64,000 nt of DNA from Chloroflexota bacterium (GTDB lineage Bacteria > Chloroflexota > Anaerolineae > Promineifilales > Promineifilaceae), in the NCBI GenBank assembly GCA_018004935.1, contig JAGNBF010000013.1:39021-103020 (forward strand), in the 5' to 3' direction. This document shows positions 34,780 to 44,853 of this stretch, piece by piece (position 1 is the stretch's first letter; each line of letters opens with the position of its first letter). The notes under the pieces were generated by a model. The model did no database searches and was not told the origin of the DNA. It saw only the letters and a program-made list of their open reading frames with translations. A program made the position numbers and the translations under genes.

Positions 34780-35307
34780 TTAGGGAGAGCTGGCAAAAGC
34801 GAAGGCGAAGATAAAGATGTAGAAGGCAATGAAGCAGAAGATAGCCAGGAAAATGAGGCCGCTGATCCCCAGGCTGATCCCGGCGAAAACGCGGGTGCGT
34901 TGGGGATTGATGGCCTGGGGAGCGTTAAGCCAGAATAAAATGCCTAATATCAATGTGAGGATGGGCAGGCAATAAATTCCCCCGGAACAACTGGCGATCA
35001 TCGTCAGAGCCACAATCGCCGCCACCAACGCCCCCACATCGTTCTGATTACCCCGATACAATCCGGCCTCATCCACCGGTTGTTCCTGGCGATCACCCGG
35101 TTTCTTCAGCAGACTGGTTCCCACCGCCTCAGCATACGTCTCCGGCTCGGCGATCTTTTGGCCGTTGGCTTCTGCTTCTTTGGCGTGAACTTCGCACAGG
35201 CGGTGTCCATCCTCGGTGTACCAGAGGCACAACCCACACAACGGCTTGTGGCACACTTCACAATGCTCAACCGCGACGTGATCAGGATGGACGATGCAGG
35301 TTTCCAT
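34780..35307 (-). CDS. B-box zinc-finger membrane protein
   Basis: A 175-residue protein. The N-terminus METCIVHPDHVAVEHCEVCHKPLCGLC is a B-box-type zinc finger (C-x-H pattern), with the second half ending CEVHAKE. A linker and then two or three hydrophobic helices (~90-115, 120-140, 145-175) place the finger in the cytoplasm or at the membrane. The upstream extension to 35388 is made of a GGTGAAT repeat, so I start at 35307. The partner is unknown. Confidence 0.72.
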   Translation of the reverse strand: METCIVHPDHVAVEHCEVCHKPLCGLCLWYTEDGHRLCEVHAKEAEANGQKIAEPETYAEAVGTSLLKKPGDRQEQPVDEAGLYRGNQNDVGALVAAIVALTMIASCSGGIYCLPILTLILGILFWLNAPQAINPQRTRVFAGISLGISGLIFLAIFCFIAFYIFIFAFAFASSP

Positions 35308-35315
35308 AGAAAGAG

Positions 35316-35390
35316 ATGGTGAATGGTAAACGGTAAACGGTGAATGGTGAATGGTGAAGTTCACCATTCGCCATTCACCATTCACCATTA
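35316..35390. repeat. GGTGAAT fold-back
   Basis: Tandem GGTGAAT/GGTAAAC units face CACCATTC units across a GAAGTTC centre, forming a ~30-bp stem. It lies just past the ahcY stop codon and may act as a transcript end. Confidence 0.6.
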
Positions 35391-35394
35391 AATA

Positions 35395-36804
<1,410 letters not shown>

Positions 36805-37764
36805 TTAAGATTGACACAACTTGTCTAACGCCCCTTCATCATCGAAATGTTCGCGATAACGGGCGACGAATTGGGCGGGGGTGTAGCTGTGATTTTGGGT
36901 TCCCGCCTGTTCTAACACATACGTTGCGGCTAAGGCTCCCATGCGGCCGCAAATTTCCCAATTTACCCCCAACTCCATCCCGCGCATAAACCCGGCGCGG
37001 AAGGCATCACCAGCTCCGGTGGGGTCTATCACCTGGCAGGGAGTCACCGCCGGAATCTTATACACATCCCCATTTATCATAACTTCGGAGCCGTGTGCAC
37101 CTTTTGTCAAGAGAATCCCTTGTGCTCGTTGGCGCATTTGCTGTTCGCTCAAGCCAGTTTTTTCCTGAATGAGGTTAAATTCGTACTCATTCACACTGAG
37201 AAAACGTGCCCCATCCAGACCTTCACATAATTCATCGGGGGTTGCCCAGATGGTTTGTTGGCTGGGATCATAAATGTAGGGGATGTTTAAGGTTTTGCAT
37301 TCCTGCACATAGGTCCGCATTGCCTCGGGATCATTGGGTGAGATGATGGCCAGAGTGGTATCAGGGGCGTATTGGGTAAAGGTGAGTTCCCCGGCATGGG
37401 CCATAGCGCCGGTGTAAAAGCTGGCGATCTGGTTCTGGCTCTCGTCGGTGGTGCAGAAAAATGAGGCACAGAATTCATGGGTGATTTCTTTGATGAGGGA
37501 TGTATCTACGCCATTGAGTTCTAACCAGACCCGGTATTCGGCGAAATCTTGCCCGGCGGTGGCGAGAATGCGCGGCCGCGAACCCAACAACGCCATTGTG
37601 TAAGCAATATTTGGGGCCACCCCCCCACGGTACTTCTTCATATCCTTAACCATAAAACTCACACTGAGGCGGTGAATTTGATCGGCCAGAATATTGTCGG
37701 CAAATTTGCCGGGAAAGGACATTAAATAATCGTAAGCAATAGAGCCGGTGATAACAGTTTTCAT
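36805..37764 (-). CDS. PfkB-family kinase, adenosine-kinase-like
   Basis: A 319-residue ribokinase-fold enzyme. The N-terminal glycine motif is RGGVAPNIAYTMALLG and the C-terminal anion-hole and catalytic base motif is DPTGAGDAFRAGF. Its position before ahcY suggests the substrate is adenosine, converted to AMP, but ribose or fructose-6-phosphate cannot be excluded. Length is typical. The gap to ahcY is 147 bp with inverted repeats. Confidence 0.88.
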   Translation of the reverse strand: MKTVITGSIAYDYLMSFPGKFADNILADQIHRLSVSFMVKDMKKYRGGVAPNIAYTMALLGSRPRILATAGQDFAEYRVWLELNGVDTSLIKEITHEFCASFFCTTDESQNQIASFYTGAMAHAGELTFTQYAPDTTLAIISPNDPEAMRTYVQECKTLNIPYIYDPSQQTIWATPDELCEGLDGARFLSVNEYEFNLIQEKTGLSEQQMRQRAQGILLTKGAHGSEVMINGDVYKIPAVTPCQVIDPTGAGDAFRAGFMRGMELGVNWEICGRMGALAATYVLEQAGTQNHSYTPAQFVARYREHFDDEGALDKLCQS

Positions 37765-37978
37765 GGGACGCCAAAAGGGTTATTGGTAAAACGAATAACC
37801 AACTACTTAGTAATCGTTCGTTTTTAACTTAGCGGTTTGCTGTGGCCAATCTGCTGACCGTGCCCCCCACATTATTCCCGAACGATGACTTAGGATTTAC
37901 GCGCTGTGGCTGGTGTCCTCACCGAGCCATAACGAACACGATCAGGAGACCATCTCGAGCGACCCCGTAAGTCCTATA
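37765..37978. other. Intergenic with dispersed fold-back R5
   Basis: Two neighbouring R5-type elements (TTGCTGTGGCCAATCTGCTGA at 37838-37858 and GCGCTGTGGCTGGTGTCCTCA at ~37901) facing GATCAGGAGACC and AAGTCCT ends. Similar elements are at 3081-3140, 41608-41690, 46436-46520 and 59540-59610. Confidence 0.5.
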
Positions 37979-38734
37979 CTATAAGTTCTCTGCCCCTCGT
38001 GAAGGGGCCGTAACAACCACATTTTTCTTGAACACAGGCGAAAAGCCAAACCGATCTCGCAACATAGTGAGAATACCCGCCAGGCCATCGCGGATGGTGA
38101 TCTTTTTACCCTCCGCATAGGTGCGGGGGTCGTAGGTAATGGCGATTTCCAGGATTTCATGCCCGGCGAGCATGATTTTGCCCGGTAGCTCAAAATCCAG
38201 GTTAAAGTCAGTCGTGGTCAGGTTGAGGGCTTGCACGACATCGGCCCGCACCATTTTGGTGGCTGTGCCCACATCAGTCAGGTGGCTACCATGCAGGATA
38301 TTGATGACGCCGGTCCAGACGCGGACGCCCAGGTAGGCGTGGGTATATTTGTAACGTACATGCCCACCCAAAATACGCGAACCAAAGATCGCGGCCGCGT
38401 TCGTCTCTTCCACCTTCCGACAAAACAACGGGTGCTCCGCCGGGTCATACTCCTTATCCGCATCCTGGATAATCATATAATCCCCGGTCATGCTGTTAAT
38501 ACCCGTCCGCACCGACATCCCCTTCCCCATATTCCGTTCATGGAACAGGACCCGGATTTCCGGATCGTGAATCTTCTGGAGAATTTCCCGTGTGCCATCC
38601 GTCGAAAAATTATCCACCACGATAATTTCCCGCGTCCAGCCTGGTCCCAACTCCACGGCTTGCGTCCGGGCGATTACATCCGCAATGGTCGCCCGTTCGT
38701 TATAACAACAAATAATGACCGATAACTTTCTCAT
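37979..38734 (-). CDS. Family 2 glycosyltransferase
   Basis: A 251-residue GT-A fold enzyme: IICCYNERATIADVI is the N-terminal NDP-sugar motif, VVDNFSTDGT the second strand, and QDADKEYDP the D-x-D-like metal site. It resembles dolichyl/undecaprenyl-phosphate sugar transferases, with no membrane helices in this protein. Sugar and acceptor unknown. An RfbH-type sugar-modifying gene lies upstream on the same strand. Confidence 0.88.
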   Translation of the reverse strand: MRKLSVIICCYNERATIADVIARTQAVELGPGWTREIIVVDNFSTDGTREILQKIHDPEIRVLFHERNMGKGMSVRTGINSMTGDYMIIQDADKEYDPAEHPLFCRKVEETNAAAIFGSRILGGHVRYKYTHAYLGVRVWTGVINILHGSHLTDVGTATKMVRADVVQALNLTTTDFNLDFELPGKIMLAGHEILEIAITYDPRTYAEGKKITIRDGLAGILTMLRDRFGFSPVFKKNVVVTAPSRGAENL

Positions 38735-39000
38735 CTTTCGTGATAAGTTATTCGTTATTCGTTATTCGCCGGAGCCAAAATAACCAATAACCAATAACCA
38801 GTTCCCTCTCACACAAGTAGACCCGTCCGACTTACATAGCCTGACGGGTCTGTTAGAATCTGCGTTAATCAGCGTCAATCTGTGGAACGTATCTTCTCAA
38901 TATTCCAGGGCAAACCTTCGGAAGGTCTCATCTATAGCCTGGCTCTTGGTTCTAACCTTCGGAAGGTTCCGCACTTTATTGAGATTTTACGTGGAACAGA

Positions 39001-40317
39001 TCAAATGCTCTGGAAAAACCGAGCAAACGTATCAATGATATAATCTAATCGCTGATTGTCCAAACCCGGATACACCCCCACAAAAAACGCCCTCTGCATG
39101 ACCCTATCCGACACCGCCAGATCACCCACAATGCGGCATTCCATCCCTTTGTAAGCCGGTTGTTTGGTGATATTGCCCGCAAAAATGTTGCGCGTTTCCA
39201 CCTTATTCATCTCCAAATAACGAGTCAACTCGTGCCGCTGGAATGGGGCATTGTCTTTGATGAGAATTGGGAAAGCAAACCAGGATGGATCCGCTTTTTC
39301 CTGCCAGGTGGGGAGCAGAAGGAACTCTTCAAACTGTTTCATCCCGGCGTAGAGGTAGGCAAAGTTGGCTTTGCGCTGGGCGATAAAGCCGGGCAATTTA
39401 TCCATTTGCGCCAACCCCATGGCCGCCTGGGGATCGGTGATCTTCAGGTTGTAACCAATCTCGGTGTAGTAGTAACGGTGATCATAAAAGCCGGGCACAC
39501 CGGGTACTTCTCGCTCAAAACGGATGCCACATTTCCCATCTACCGGATTATCATAACCACAATAACAATCTCGGCCCCAATCACGTATGGAGCGGGCGAT
39601 CTTGGCGAGACGACGGCTGGTGGTGTAGACCGCTCCCCCTTCACCCATGGTGATGTGGTGCGCCGGGTAAAAGCTGAGGGTGGCGACATGTCCAAACGTC
39701 CCTAACATTTGTCCATCCCACCGGGAGCCGAGGGCATCACAAGTGTCTTCAATCAGATAGAGGTTATGTTTTTTGACAAAAGCCGCTACTACATCCATAT
39801 CGGCCGGGTTGCCCAGGGTGTGAGCGAACATGACAGCCCTGGTGCGTGGCGAGAGGGCTTCCTCTAACTGACTGACGTTCAGGTTGTAATCGCCCAGGCA
39901 ACTATCAATAAAGACAGGGGTGAGCCGGTTTTGGATGACGGGGTTGACGGTGGTGGGGAAGCTGACAGCGGGCATGATTACTTCGTCGCCAGGGTTCAGG
40001 GGGAAACGGAGTTGGCGCGAAGAGAGCGCTGTCACCGCCACCAGGTTGGCCGAGGAGCCAGAGTTGACGGGAATCACCTCACGCACCCCCAGGAAGTTGC
40101 CTAATTTTTTCTCAAATTGGGCGGCGTAAGGGCCAGCCGTGAGCCAAAAGTCCAGCACCGCGCTGACCATGTTCTGCATTTCCTGGGCGTCATACACGCG
40201 CCCGGCGTATTGCACCTTGCTTTCACCGGGTACAAATGGGCGGTTGGCGTGGGCTTGTTCGTAATATTCGGCCACCTGGGCCAGGATGTTTTGCCGTAAT
40301 GTTTCGGCATTGGTCAT
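39001..40317 (-). CDS. rfbH: CDP-4-keto-6-deoxyglucose-3-dehydrase-type (E1) enzyme
   Basis: A 438-residue member of the DegT/DnrJ fold. Instead of the PLP lysine it has His220 (SFYPAHHITMGEGG), as in the PMP-dependent E1 dehydrases. Cys193, Cys251, Cys253 and Cys263 match the [2Fe-2S] ligand layout of E1 (C...C-x-C-x(7-9)-C). It removes the C3 hydroxyl of a CDP-sugar for dideoxysugar synthesis. No E3 reductase or CDP-glucose 4,6-dehydratase is in the window, so the pathway is incomplete here. No GCGGCCGC occurs in it. Confidence 0.92.
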   Translation of the reverse strand: MTNAETLRQNILAQVAEYYEQAHANRPFVPGESKVQYAGRVYDAQEMQNMVSAVLDFWLTAGPYAAQFEKKLGNFLGVREVIPVNSGSSANLVAVTALSSRQLRFPLNPGDEVIMPAVSFPTTVNPVIQNRLTPVFIDSCLGDYNLNVSQLEEALSPRTRAVMFAHTLGNPADMDVVAAFVKKHNLYLIEDTCDALGSRWDGQMLGTFGHVATLSFYPAHHITMGEGGAVYTTSRRLAKIARSIRDWGRDCYCGYDNPVDGKCGIRFEREVPGVPGFYDHRYYYTEIGYNLKITDPQAAMGLAQMDKLPGFIAQRKANFAYLYAGMKQFEEFLLLPTWQEKADPSWFAFPILIKDNAPFQRHELTRYLEMNKVETRNIFAGNITKQPAYKGMECRIVGDLAVSDRVMQRAFFVGVYPGLDNQRLDYIIDTFARFFQSI

Positions 40318-40504
40318 GAATGGGTTCCTTGCAGTAACTTCAAGTTGTCTGGCGATTATAGCACAGTGACAGGCAGGTTTTCAGATGATGCGACATATGT
40401 TAGGGCGATTATCTATTCATCTGAATGAACCTCTTATCCTGACCCTTATCCCAGAAAAGGGAGAAACCCGGCGGTAGAGATGTCTCTCATCCTGTGATGA
40501 TGGG

Positions 40505-41545
40505 TTACGGAATTGGTGTGGGGGTGGGTGTATCGGTAGGGAGGGGTGTAGCTGTTGCTGTGGGTGTTTCTGGAGTGGCTGTGGCGGTGTCGGTGGGGAC
40601 GGGTGTGTAGGTAATGGTAGGTGTATCGGTGGCTGTGGGCGAAGGGGTGACGGTGGGTGTCACGGTAGCGGTGGGGGTGTTTTCTGGGGTGATTGTGGCT
40701 GTGGGCGTGGCTTCTGGTGTAGCCGTTGGTGTGGGAGTAAGGGGGGGTAAGTCGGTAGCTGTTGCGGTGGGGGTTAGGGACGGGAAAATAGTCGCGGTGG
40801 CAGTGGCTGTGGGAATAGGTGTGGCTGTCGCTGTGGGGGATGGTGTTTCGCCAGGGGTGGGTTCTGGGGTAGCTGTGAGTGTGGGGACGGGTGGTAGATA
40901 GGGGAGGAAGAGGTTTTGCCCGGCCTGGATAGAGAAATTATCCATGCAGTTGGCGAAGCGGATGTGATTAACTGTTGTACCATATCGTCGGGCCAGACTG
41001 TATAAGGTATCTCCCCGTTGTACGACAACATAAATCCAGCCAGCAGGTGGGCCGCAATCAAGCAAAAAAGTATCCACATCTGGGGGAATCGAGATGGTCA
41101 TGCCTGAAATCAGGATGCTACTCAGGGTCAGGCAGTTGCCTAGCAGAATATCGGCTACGGTACTGCGGGAGTGGATGGCGAGCGCTGAGATGGTGTCGTT
41201 GCGTTGGACAATGTAAGGGCGCCAGCCAGATGGTGTTGTACAGGGTGTTGCCTGGGCGATGACGGCGATGGTTGTGGGGGTAGGGGTGGGTGGGGTAGCC
41301 CCAGGGCGCAGGGTAGCGGTAGGGGGAATGGGTGTAGAAGAAGGTGTGGGTGTGGCGGAAGGGGCAATGGTCGCGGCCGCGGCCAAAACAAATGGTCTGG
41401 CGGTGGGAAACGGCTCTAACAGGCGTACTTGCAACCGATCCGCCTGGGCCAGAAAGAGGGCCAGAATGACGGTCAAGATGACCATCACCGCTAATAGCAC
41501 ATTGGCCGATGCGGTTTGGGTGAGAGAACTACGCGACTCATTCAC
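40505..41545 (-). CDS. LysM protein with Thr/Pro-rich repeat tail
   Basis: A 346-residue membrane-anchored surface protein. A signal anchor occupies ~14-34. Two LysM domains follow: [20 protein letters not shown] (~110-155) and [19 protein letters not shown] (~172-215), each with LSSILISG or NFSIQAG after it, binding peptidoglycan or glycan chains. The C-terminal 120 residues are T-A-T-P-T-P-type low complexity, coded by GGTGTGGGTGT-like DNA repeats (40505-40880). It is likely extracellular. Confidence 0.85.
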   Translation of the reverse strand: MNESRSSLTQTASANVLLAVMVILTVILALFLAQADRLQVRLLEPFPTARPFVLAAAATIAPSATPTPSSTPIPPTATLRPGATPPTPTPTTIAVIAQATPCTTPSGWRPYIVQRNDTISALAIHSRSTVADILLGNCLTLSSILISGMTISIPPDVDTFLLDCGPPAGWIYVVVQRGDTLYSLARRYGTTVNHIRFANCMDNFSIQAGQNLFLPYLPPVPTLTATPEPTPGETPSPTATATPIPTATATATIFPSLTPTATATDLPPLTPTPTATPEATPTATITPENTPTATVTPTVTPSPTATDTPTITYTPVPTDTATATPETPTATATPLPTDTPTPTPIP

Positions 41546-41608
41546 GATGATGGCTGATAGAGAATTGAGCGATTGACAAGTTTCGATTTTTTTCGTACCT
41601 ACTAAGGG

Positions 41609-41745
41609 TTCGTCCGCAAATAACTTTTGAGTTTGCTGTGGTCGGTCTCCTGACCGCGCTACTCAACTTAATTTTGAGCGAACCCTAAGCCGTTGCCTGA
41701 GCTTGTCGAAGGTAACACGAGGCTTCGACAAGCTCAGCCCTCGAG
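41609..41745. repeat. R5 fold-back followed by R3 fold-back
   Basis: R5: AAGGGTTCGTCCGC and GCGAACCCT ends around TTGCTGTGGTCGGTCTCCTG. R3: GCCTGAGCTTGTCGAAGG and GCTTCGACAAGCTCAGCCC. The R3 right arm overlaps the last codons of the histidine kinase gene ending at 41734. Confidence 0.75.
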
Positions 41746-44112
41746 AGCCTTAGTCGTTACTTTTTTTCCTGAACCATTCGGTGATAGGTGGGGCGTCTCG
41801 ACGGTGGGTGGGGCGAGGGGCAAAAGAACAGAAAAGATACTCCCCGTGCCGGGTTGTCCCTCTACCCAAATGCGGCCGCCATTGGCGGTGATAATTTGCC
41901 GGGCAACCGCTAATCCGATGCCTGTGTCCCCCACTCCAGCGATGAGGGGGGCATCTGTATCCACATGTGGCTCAAATACCTGGGCCAGGTCTTCTGGGGC
42001 GATCCCTTCGCCCATGTCGCTAATGACCAGGTGAAGCAAAAAGGATTCACTGGCTACTCCTTCCTGGTACTCTTTCACTGTTTCTGGACGCCCACTGACA
42101 GAGAGGACACCTTCTGTGGGGGAAGCCTGACAGGCATTACTCAGCAGATGAACCATTACTTGATATAACGCATCCCGATTAAATTCCCATTGCCCTAGTA
42201 GGTCATGGAGTTGTAAATCCAGCCGAAGCCTTTTTTCACGTAGTTGCGGGGCAATGGCGTCAATAGCGGTTTCGATAATGGCAAGAATATCGGCGGTTGT
42301 GTTCCCAGAGACGGGTTCCCCGTCACGGGCCGCCCGGATCAATTGATCGAGCATGGTGTTGGCCCGTTCCGAATTGGCCCGGATACGTTGTAAGAAATCG
42401 CGTTGGGTACTGCCAAGAATGCCCATCGTTTCGCTCAAGAGCAGGTCTGTGTAACCGGAGATGGAAGTCATGGGGGTACGCAGTTCCTGGATAAGACCGA
42501 TAAGAATGTCATTGTTCCGGTCTTCAATTTTATGGTTGAGCGCTTTTTCTAGTAATTCGATGTGAGCCTGGGCTTTTTCTAGTTCGCCTGAATAACGACT
42601 GACGGTGCGTAATACCCAATCGGGGCTGAGGTTGGTGTTGCCCGCGGCCGCGAGGGCCAGGGCTTCTTCGGCTTCCGTCAGCGCTTCGCGTAGACTGGCT
42701 ATTTGTTTTTCTAGTTCACCCGTTTGAACCTGTTTTTGTTCCCCTTCCACGAGCCGGGATTGGGTAGCTTCGGCGGTGGCTTGCCACTGATGCATTTGTG
42801 TCAGTGCCTCATCGCGCTCTTGAGTTAATGTTTCGCGCTCGTTTTGTGTCAGGGTGAGAGGTGCGGCTGAGGTATCCGTGCGGATGCGTAATAGGGCATG
42901 AGCGATGTAGTAAGCTAACCCCCGGCTGAGTTGGCGGTCTGACGCTGACCATTGGCTCAGTGTGGGTTTACCGGCCAGGAGTAATAACCCAAGGGGGCGA
43001 TTTTGGGCGATGAGGGGTTCGATGAGCAAAGGGCCGCTTTCGTCCAGACCCGCTTGTTGAGCCAGTCGGTGGATTTGTTGGTGTCCCATGCCCTGGGGAA
43101 CGAGTTCGCTGGTTTGGCCCTGCCGCAGGGCCAGACTGAAGCTGGGCCAATCGGTCAGGTTGAGAAAGGTTGCCTGGTACTGGTCTTGCTCTAACCGCGG
43201 CCGCAACAACGTCAAATGTAACTGTTCCGGGTTATCGGGCAAGGGCATGGCCAGACCGACAAAGGCGGGCTGGAGCAGATGGGCGACCATGGCTACCGCT
43301 TCGGAGCGGGTGCGTTGTTGATCGGGAGTTTCAATGACCTGGGTGACCAGTTGCAGTAATTCGGTGAGGTGGGGAGTGGGTTGCGGCCGCGTGACAATTA
43401 CCGGTTGCGCCAGCTCTAATAAAACATGGCGATAGGCTACAACTGTCAATAAAGGAAAGGCGATTAATTGCCCCAGGCGAATCAAGTAAGGGACTTCGGT
43501 GTCTACGACTAAAAATTCGGGATAGTTCCAGAGGTGGATAAAGTGGGCCACCAGCAGGGGAAGTAGGATGAAGAGACGCAGGAGCCAATCGCGGCCGCGG
43601 CCAATCAGTATCAGAACAATGCCTACCCCGAGTAAGAGGAGTTGCCCCACACTCCATATCGTTGCCTGGAAATCGCTATTGTAGGCCACCAGAGTCGTCC
43701 GACGCGCCCAGTCCAGGGCAAAGACAATGTAAAGAACGCCCGTGATCAGCGTCAGCAGAAAAGCAAACAAGTCAATAAGACGGGGCAGGCGAGAGTAGGT
43801 AGGGGTAATGGCCCATATGAGGCCAATGAGCGTGAGGGTGTTACTGGCCTGCTCCAGAGGGGGCAGATAACGAATGGCGATCTGATTGTTGATGCCTAAT
43901 AAAACAATAGCCAGGGCCAGAATAAGGCGAGTGAATAACATCGCGGCCGCGCCCAAAACCATACGACGCATTACCTCATCTTGCCGGTTGCGCCCCCACT
44001 GCCCCAAAGCTATGCCCAAGACCACCTGCAATGCCAGCAAGGTAATCAGGTGATAAACCAGATTGTAGGGAGCTTCTGTGAGTAGTTGCAGGGTTTGCTG
44101 AATCAAAGGCAT
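41734..44112 (-). CDS. Membrane histidine-kinase-like protein lacking the H-box His
   Basis: A 792-residue protein. Seven or eight membrane helices (about 17-230) are followed by a GAF-like domain (~250-405), a coiled coil (~420-535), a HisKA-like helix pair and an ATPase domain. In the H box the His is Gln542 (LIQELRTPMTSISGY). The ATPase motifs are intact: HLLSNACQASP, ISDMGEGI and GVGDTGIGL. It may act as an ATP-driven scaffold or transfer phosphate through a partner. The final four codons (ALEG) come from repeat R3. No response regulator is adjacent. Confidence 0.85.
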   Translation of the reverse strand: MPLIQQTLQLLTEAPYNLVYHLITLLALQVVLGIALGQWGRNRQDEVMRRMVLGAAAMLFTRLILALAIVLLGINNQIAIRYLPPLEQASNTLTLIGLIWAITPTYSRLPRLIDLFAFLLTLITGVLYIVFALDWARRTTLVAYNSDFQATIWSVGQLLLLGVGIVLILIGRGRDWLLRLFILLPLLVAHFIHLWNYPEFLVVDTEVPYLIRLGQLIAFPLLTVVAYRHVLLELAQPVIVTRPQPTPHLTELLQLVTQVIETPDQQRTRSEAVAMVAHLLQPAFVGLAMPLPDNPEQLHLTLLRPRLEQDQYQATFLNLTDWPSFSLALRQGQTSELVPQGMGHQQIHRLAQQAGLDESGPLLIEPLIAQNRPLGLLLLAGKPTLSQWSASDRQLSRGLAYYIAHALLRIRTDTSAAPLTLTQNERETLTQERDEALTQMHQWQATAEATQSRLVEGEQKQVQTGELEKQIASLREALTEAEEALALAAAGNTNLSPDWVLRTVSRYSGELEKAQAHIELLEKALNHKIEDRNNDILIGLIQELRTPMTSISGYTDLLLSETMGILGSTQRDFLQRIRANSERANTMLDQLIRAARDGEPVSGNTTADILAIIETAIDAIAPQLREKRLRLDLQLHDLLGQWEFNRDALYQVMVHLLSNACQASPTEGVLSVSGRPETVKEYQEGVASESFLLHLVISDMGEGIAPEDLAQVFEPHVDTDAPLIAGVGDTGIGLAVARQIITANGGRIWVEGQPGTGSIFSVLLPLAPPTVETPHLSPNGSGKKVTTKALEG

Positions 44113-44279
44113 GATACTTTATGAGGGATTCATTGAATGATTGTGACGGTACACATTTCTGAGGACTGAGTTTGTCGAAGCTTAGCTTAACCTATAACAA
44201 GCTTAAGCATCATCATTATAGCATAGCAGATGCCAGACTCCTCTCCCGTAAAAATGAGGCGAAACTTGATCAAAAAAAT

Positions 44280-44393
44280 GGCTCTTTGGGGATTCAAGGG
44301 GTAACACCAGATGTAGGGGCTGGCCTTGTGCCTGCCCTACCAAAAGAGGGCAACCACGAGGGTTGCCCGTACCCCACGAAACCCCAAAGAACC
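44280..44393 (+). repeat. Dispersed repeat R1
   Basis: CTCTTTGGGGATTCAAGGGG, GGGGCTGGCCTTGTGCCTGC, then CCCGTACCCCACGAAACCCC. The internal fold-back differs from other copies (CCCTACCAAAAGAGGG). Confidence 0.75.
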
Positions 44394-44668
44394 AGGTTAT
44401 TTAGTTTCTCATTCCTTAGTACTGGAGTTTAGAGCGAGAGGAGAGAGCGAGAGGAAATTATTCTGATTAATTATTTTCTTCCAGGCAACGGAACTGAAAC
44501 ACACCCATTGGCAAATGGGGCAAAATCGGGGTATAGTGACAGCCCATAAGCGGTCTCCTGGTCGAGTCACTTCAAGTCCAGACAAACTTCCGTAACTGCG
44601 TTTAACCTCTTGAGGATTAAGGATTAAATAACTGTATCTATATATAGCTTTTAAGAAAAACATTTTGG

Positions 44669-44735
44669 CTGTACGGGCAACCCTCGTGGTTGCCCTCTTT
44701 TGGTAGGGCAGGCACAAGGCCAGCTCCTACCCAAA
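44669..44735 (-). repeat. Dispersed repeat R1, inverted
   Basis: Reverse complement of the R1 type at 44280: TGTACGGGCAACCCTCGTGG, then AGGGCAGGCACAAGGCCAGC. It faces that copy across ~275 bp. Confidence 0.75.
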
Positions 44736-44853
44736 ATCATTATCTTAAAGTCTATAGTTACAATTTCTATTCCTGATCATCTTGGCGTTTTAGCAATATC
44801 TTTTCCGTGAACGCAGTGCCCGTTCTTCAAGCCTATTTCTAAAGGAGCATACG

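Larger units (their letters stand above)
44113..44853. other. 741-bp intergenic region with R1 copies
   Basis: No convincing gene. Holds R1 at 44280-44393 and an inverted R1 at 44669-44735, so the segment between could form a large stem. A GTTTAGAGCGAGAG repeat lies at 44428-44470. It separates divergent genes, so promoters for both should be here. Confidence 0.6.
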
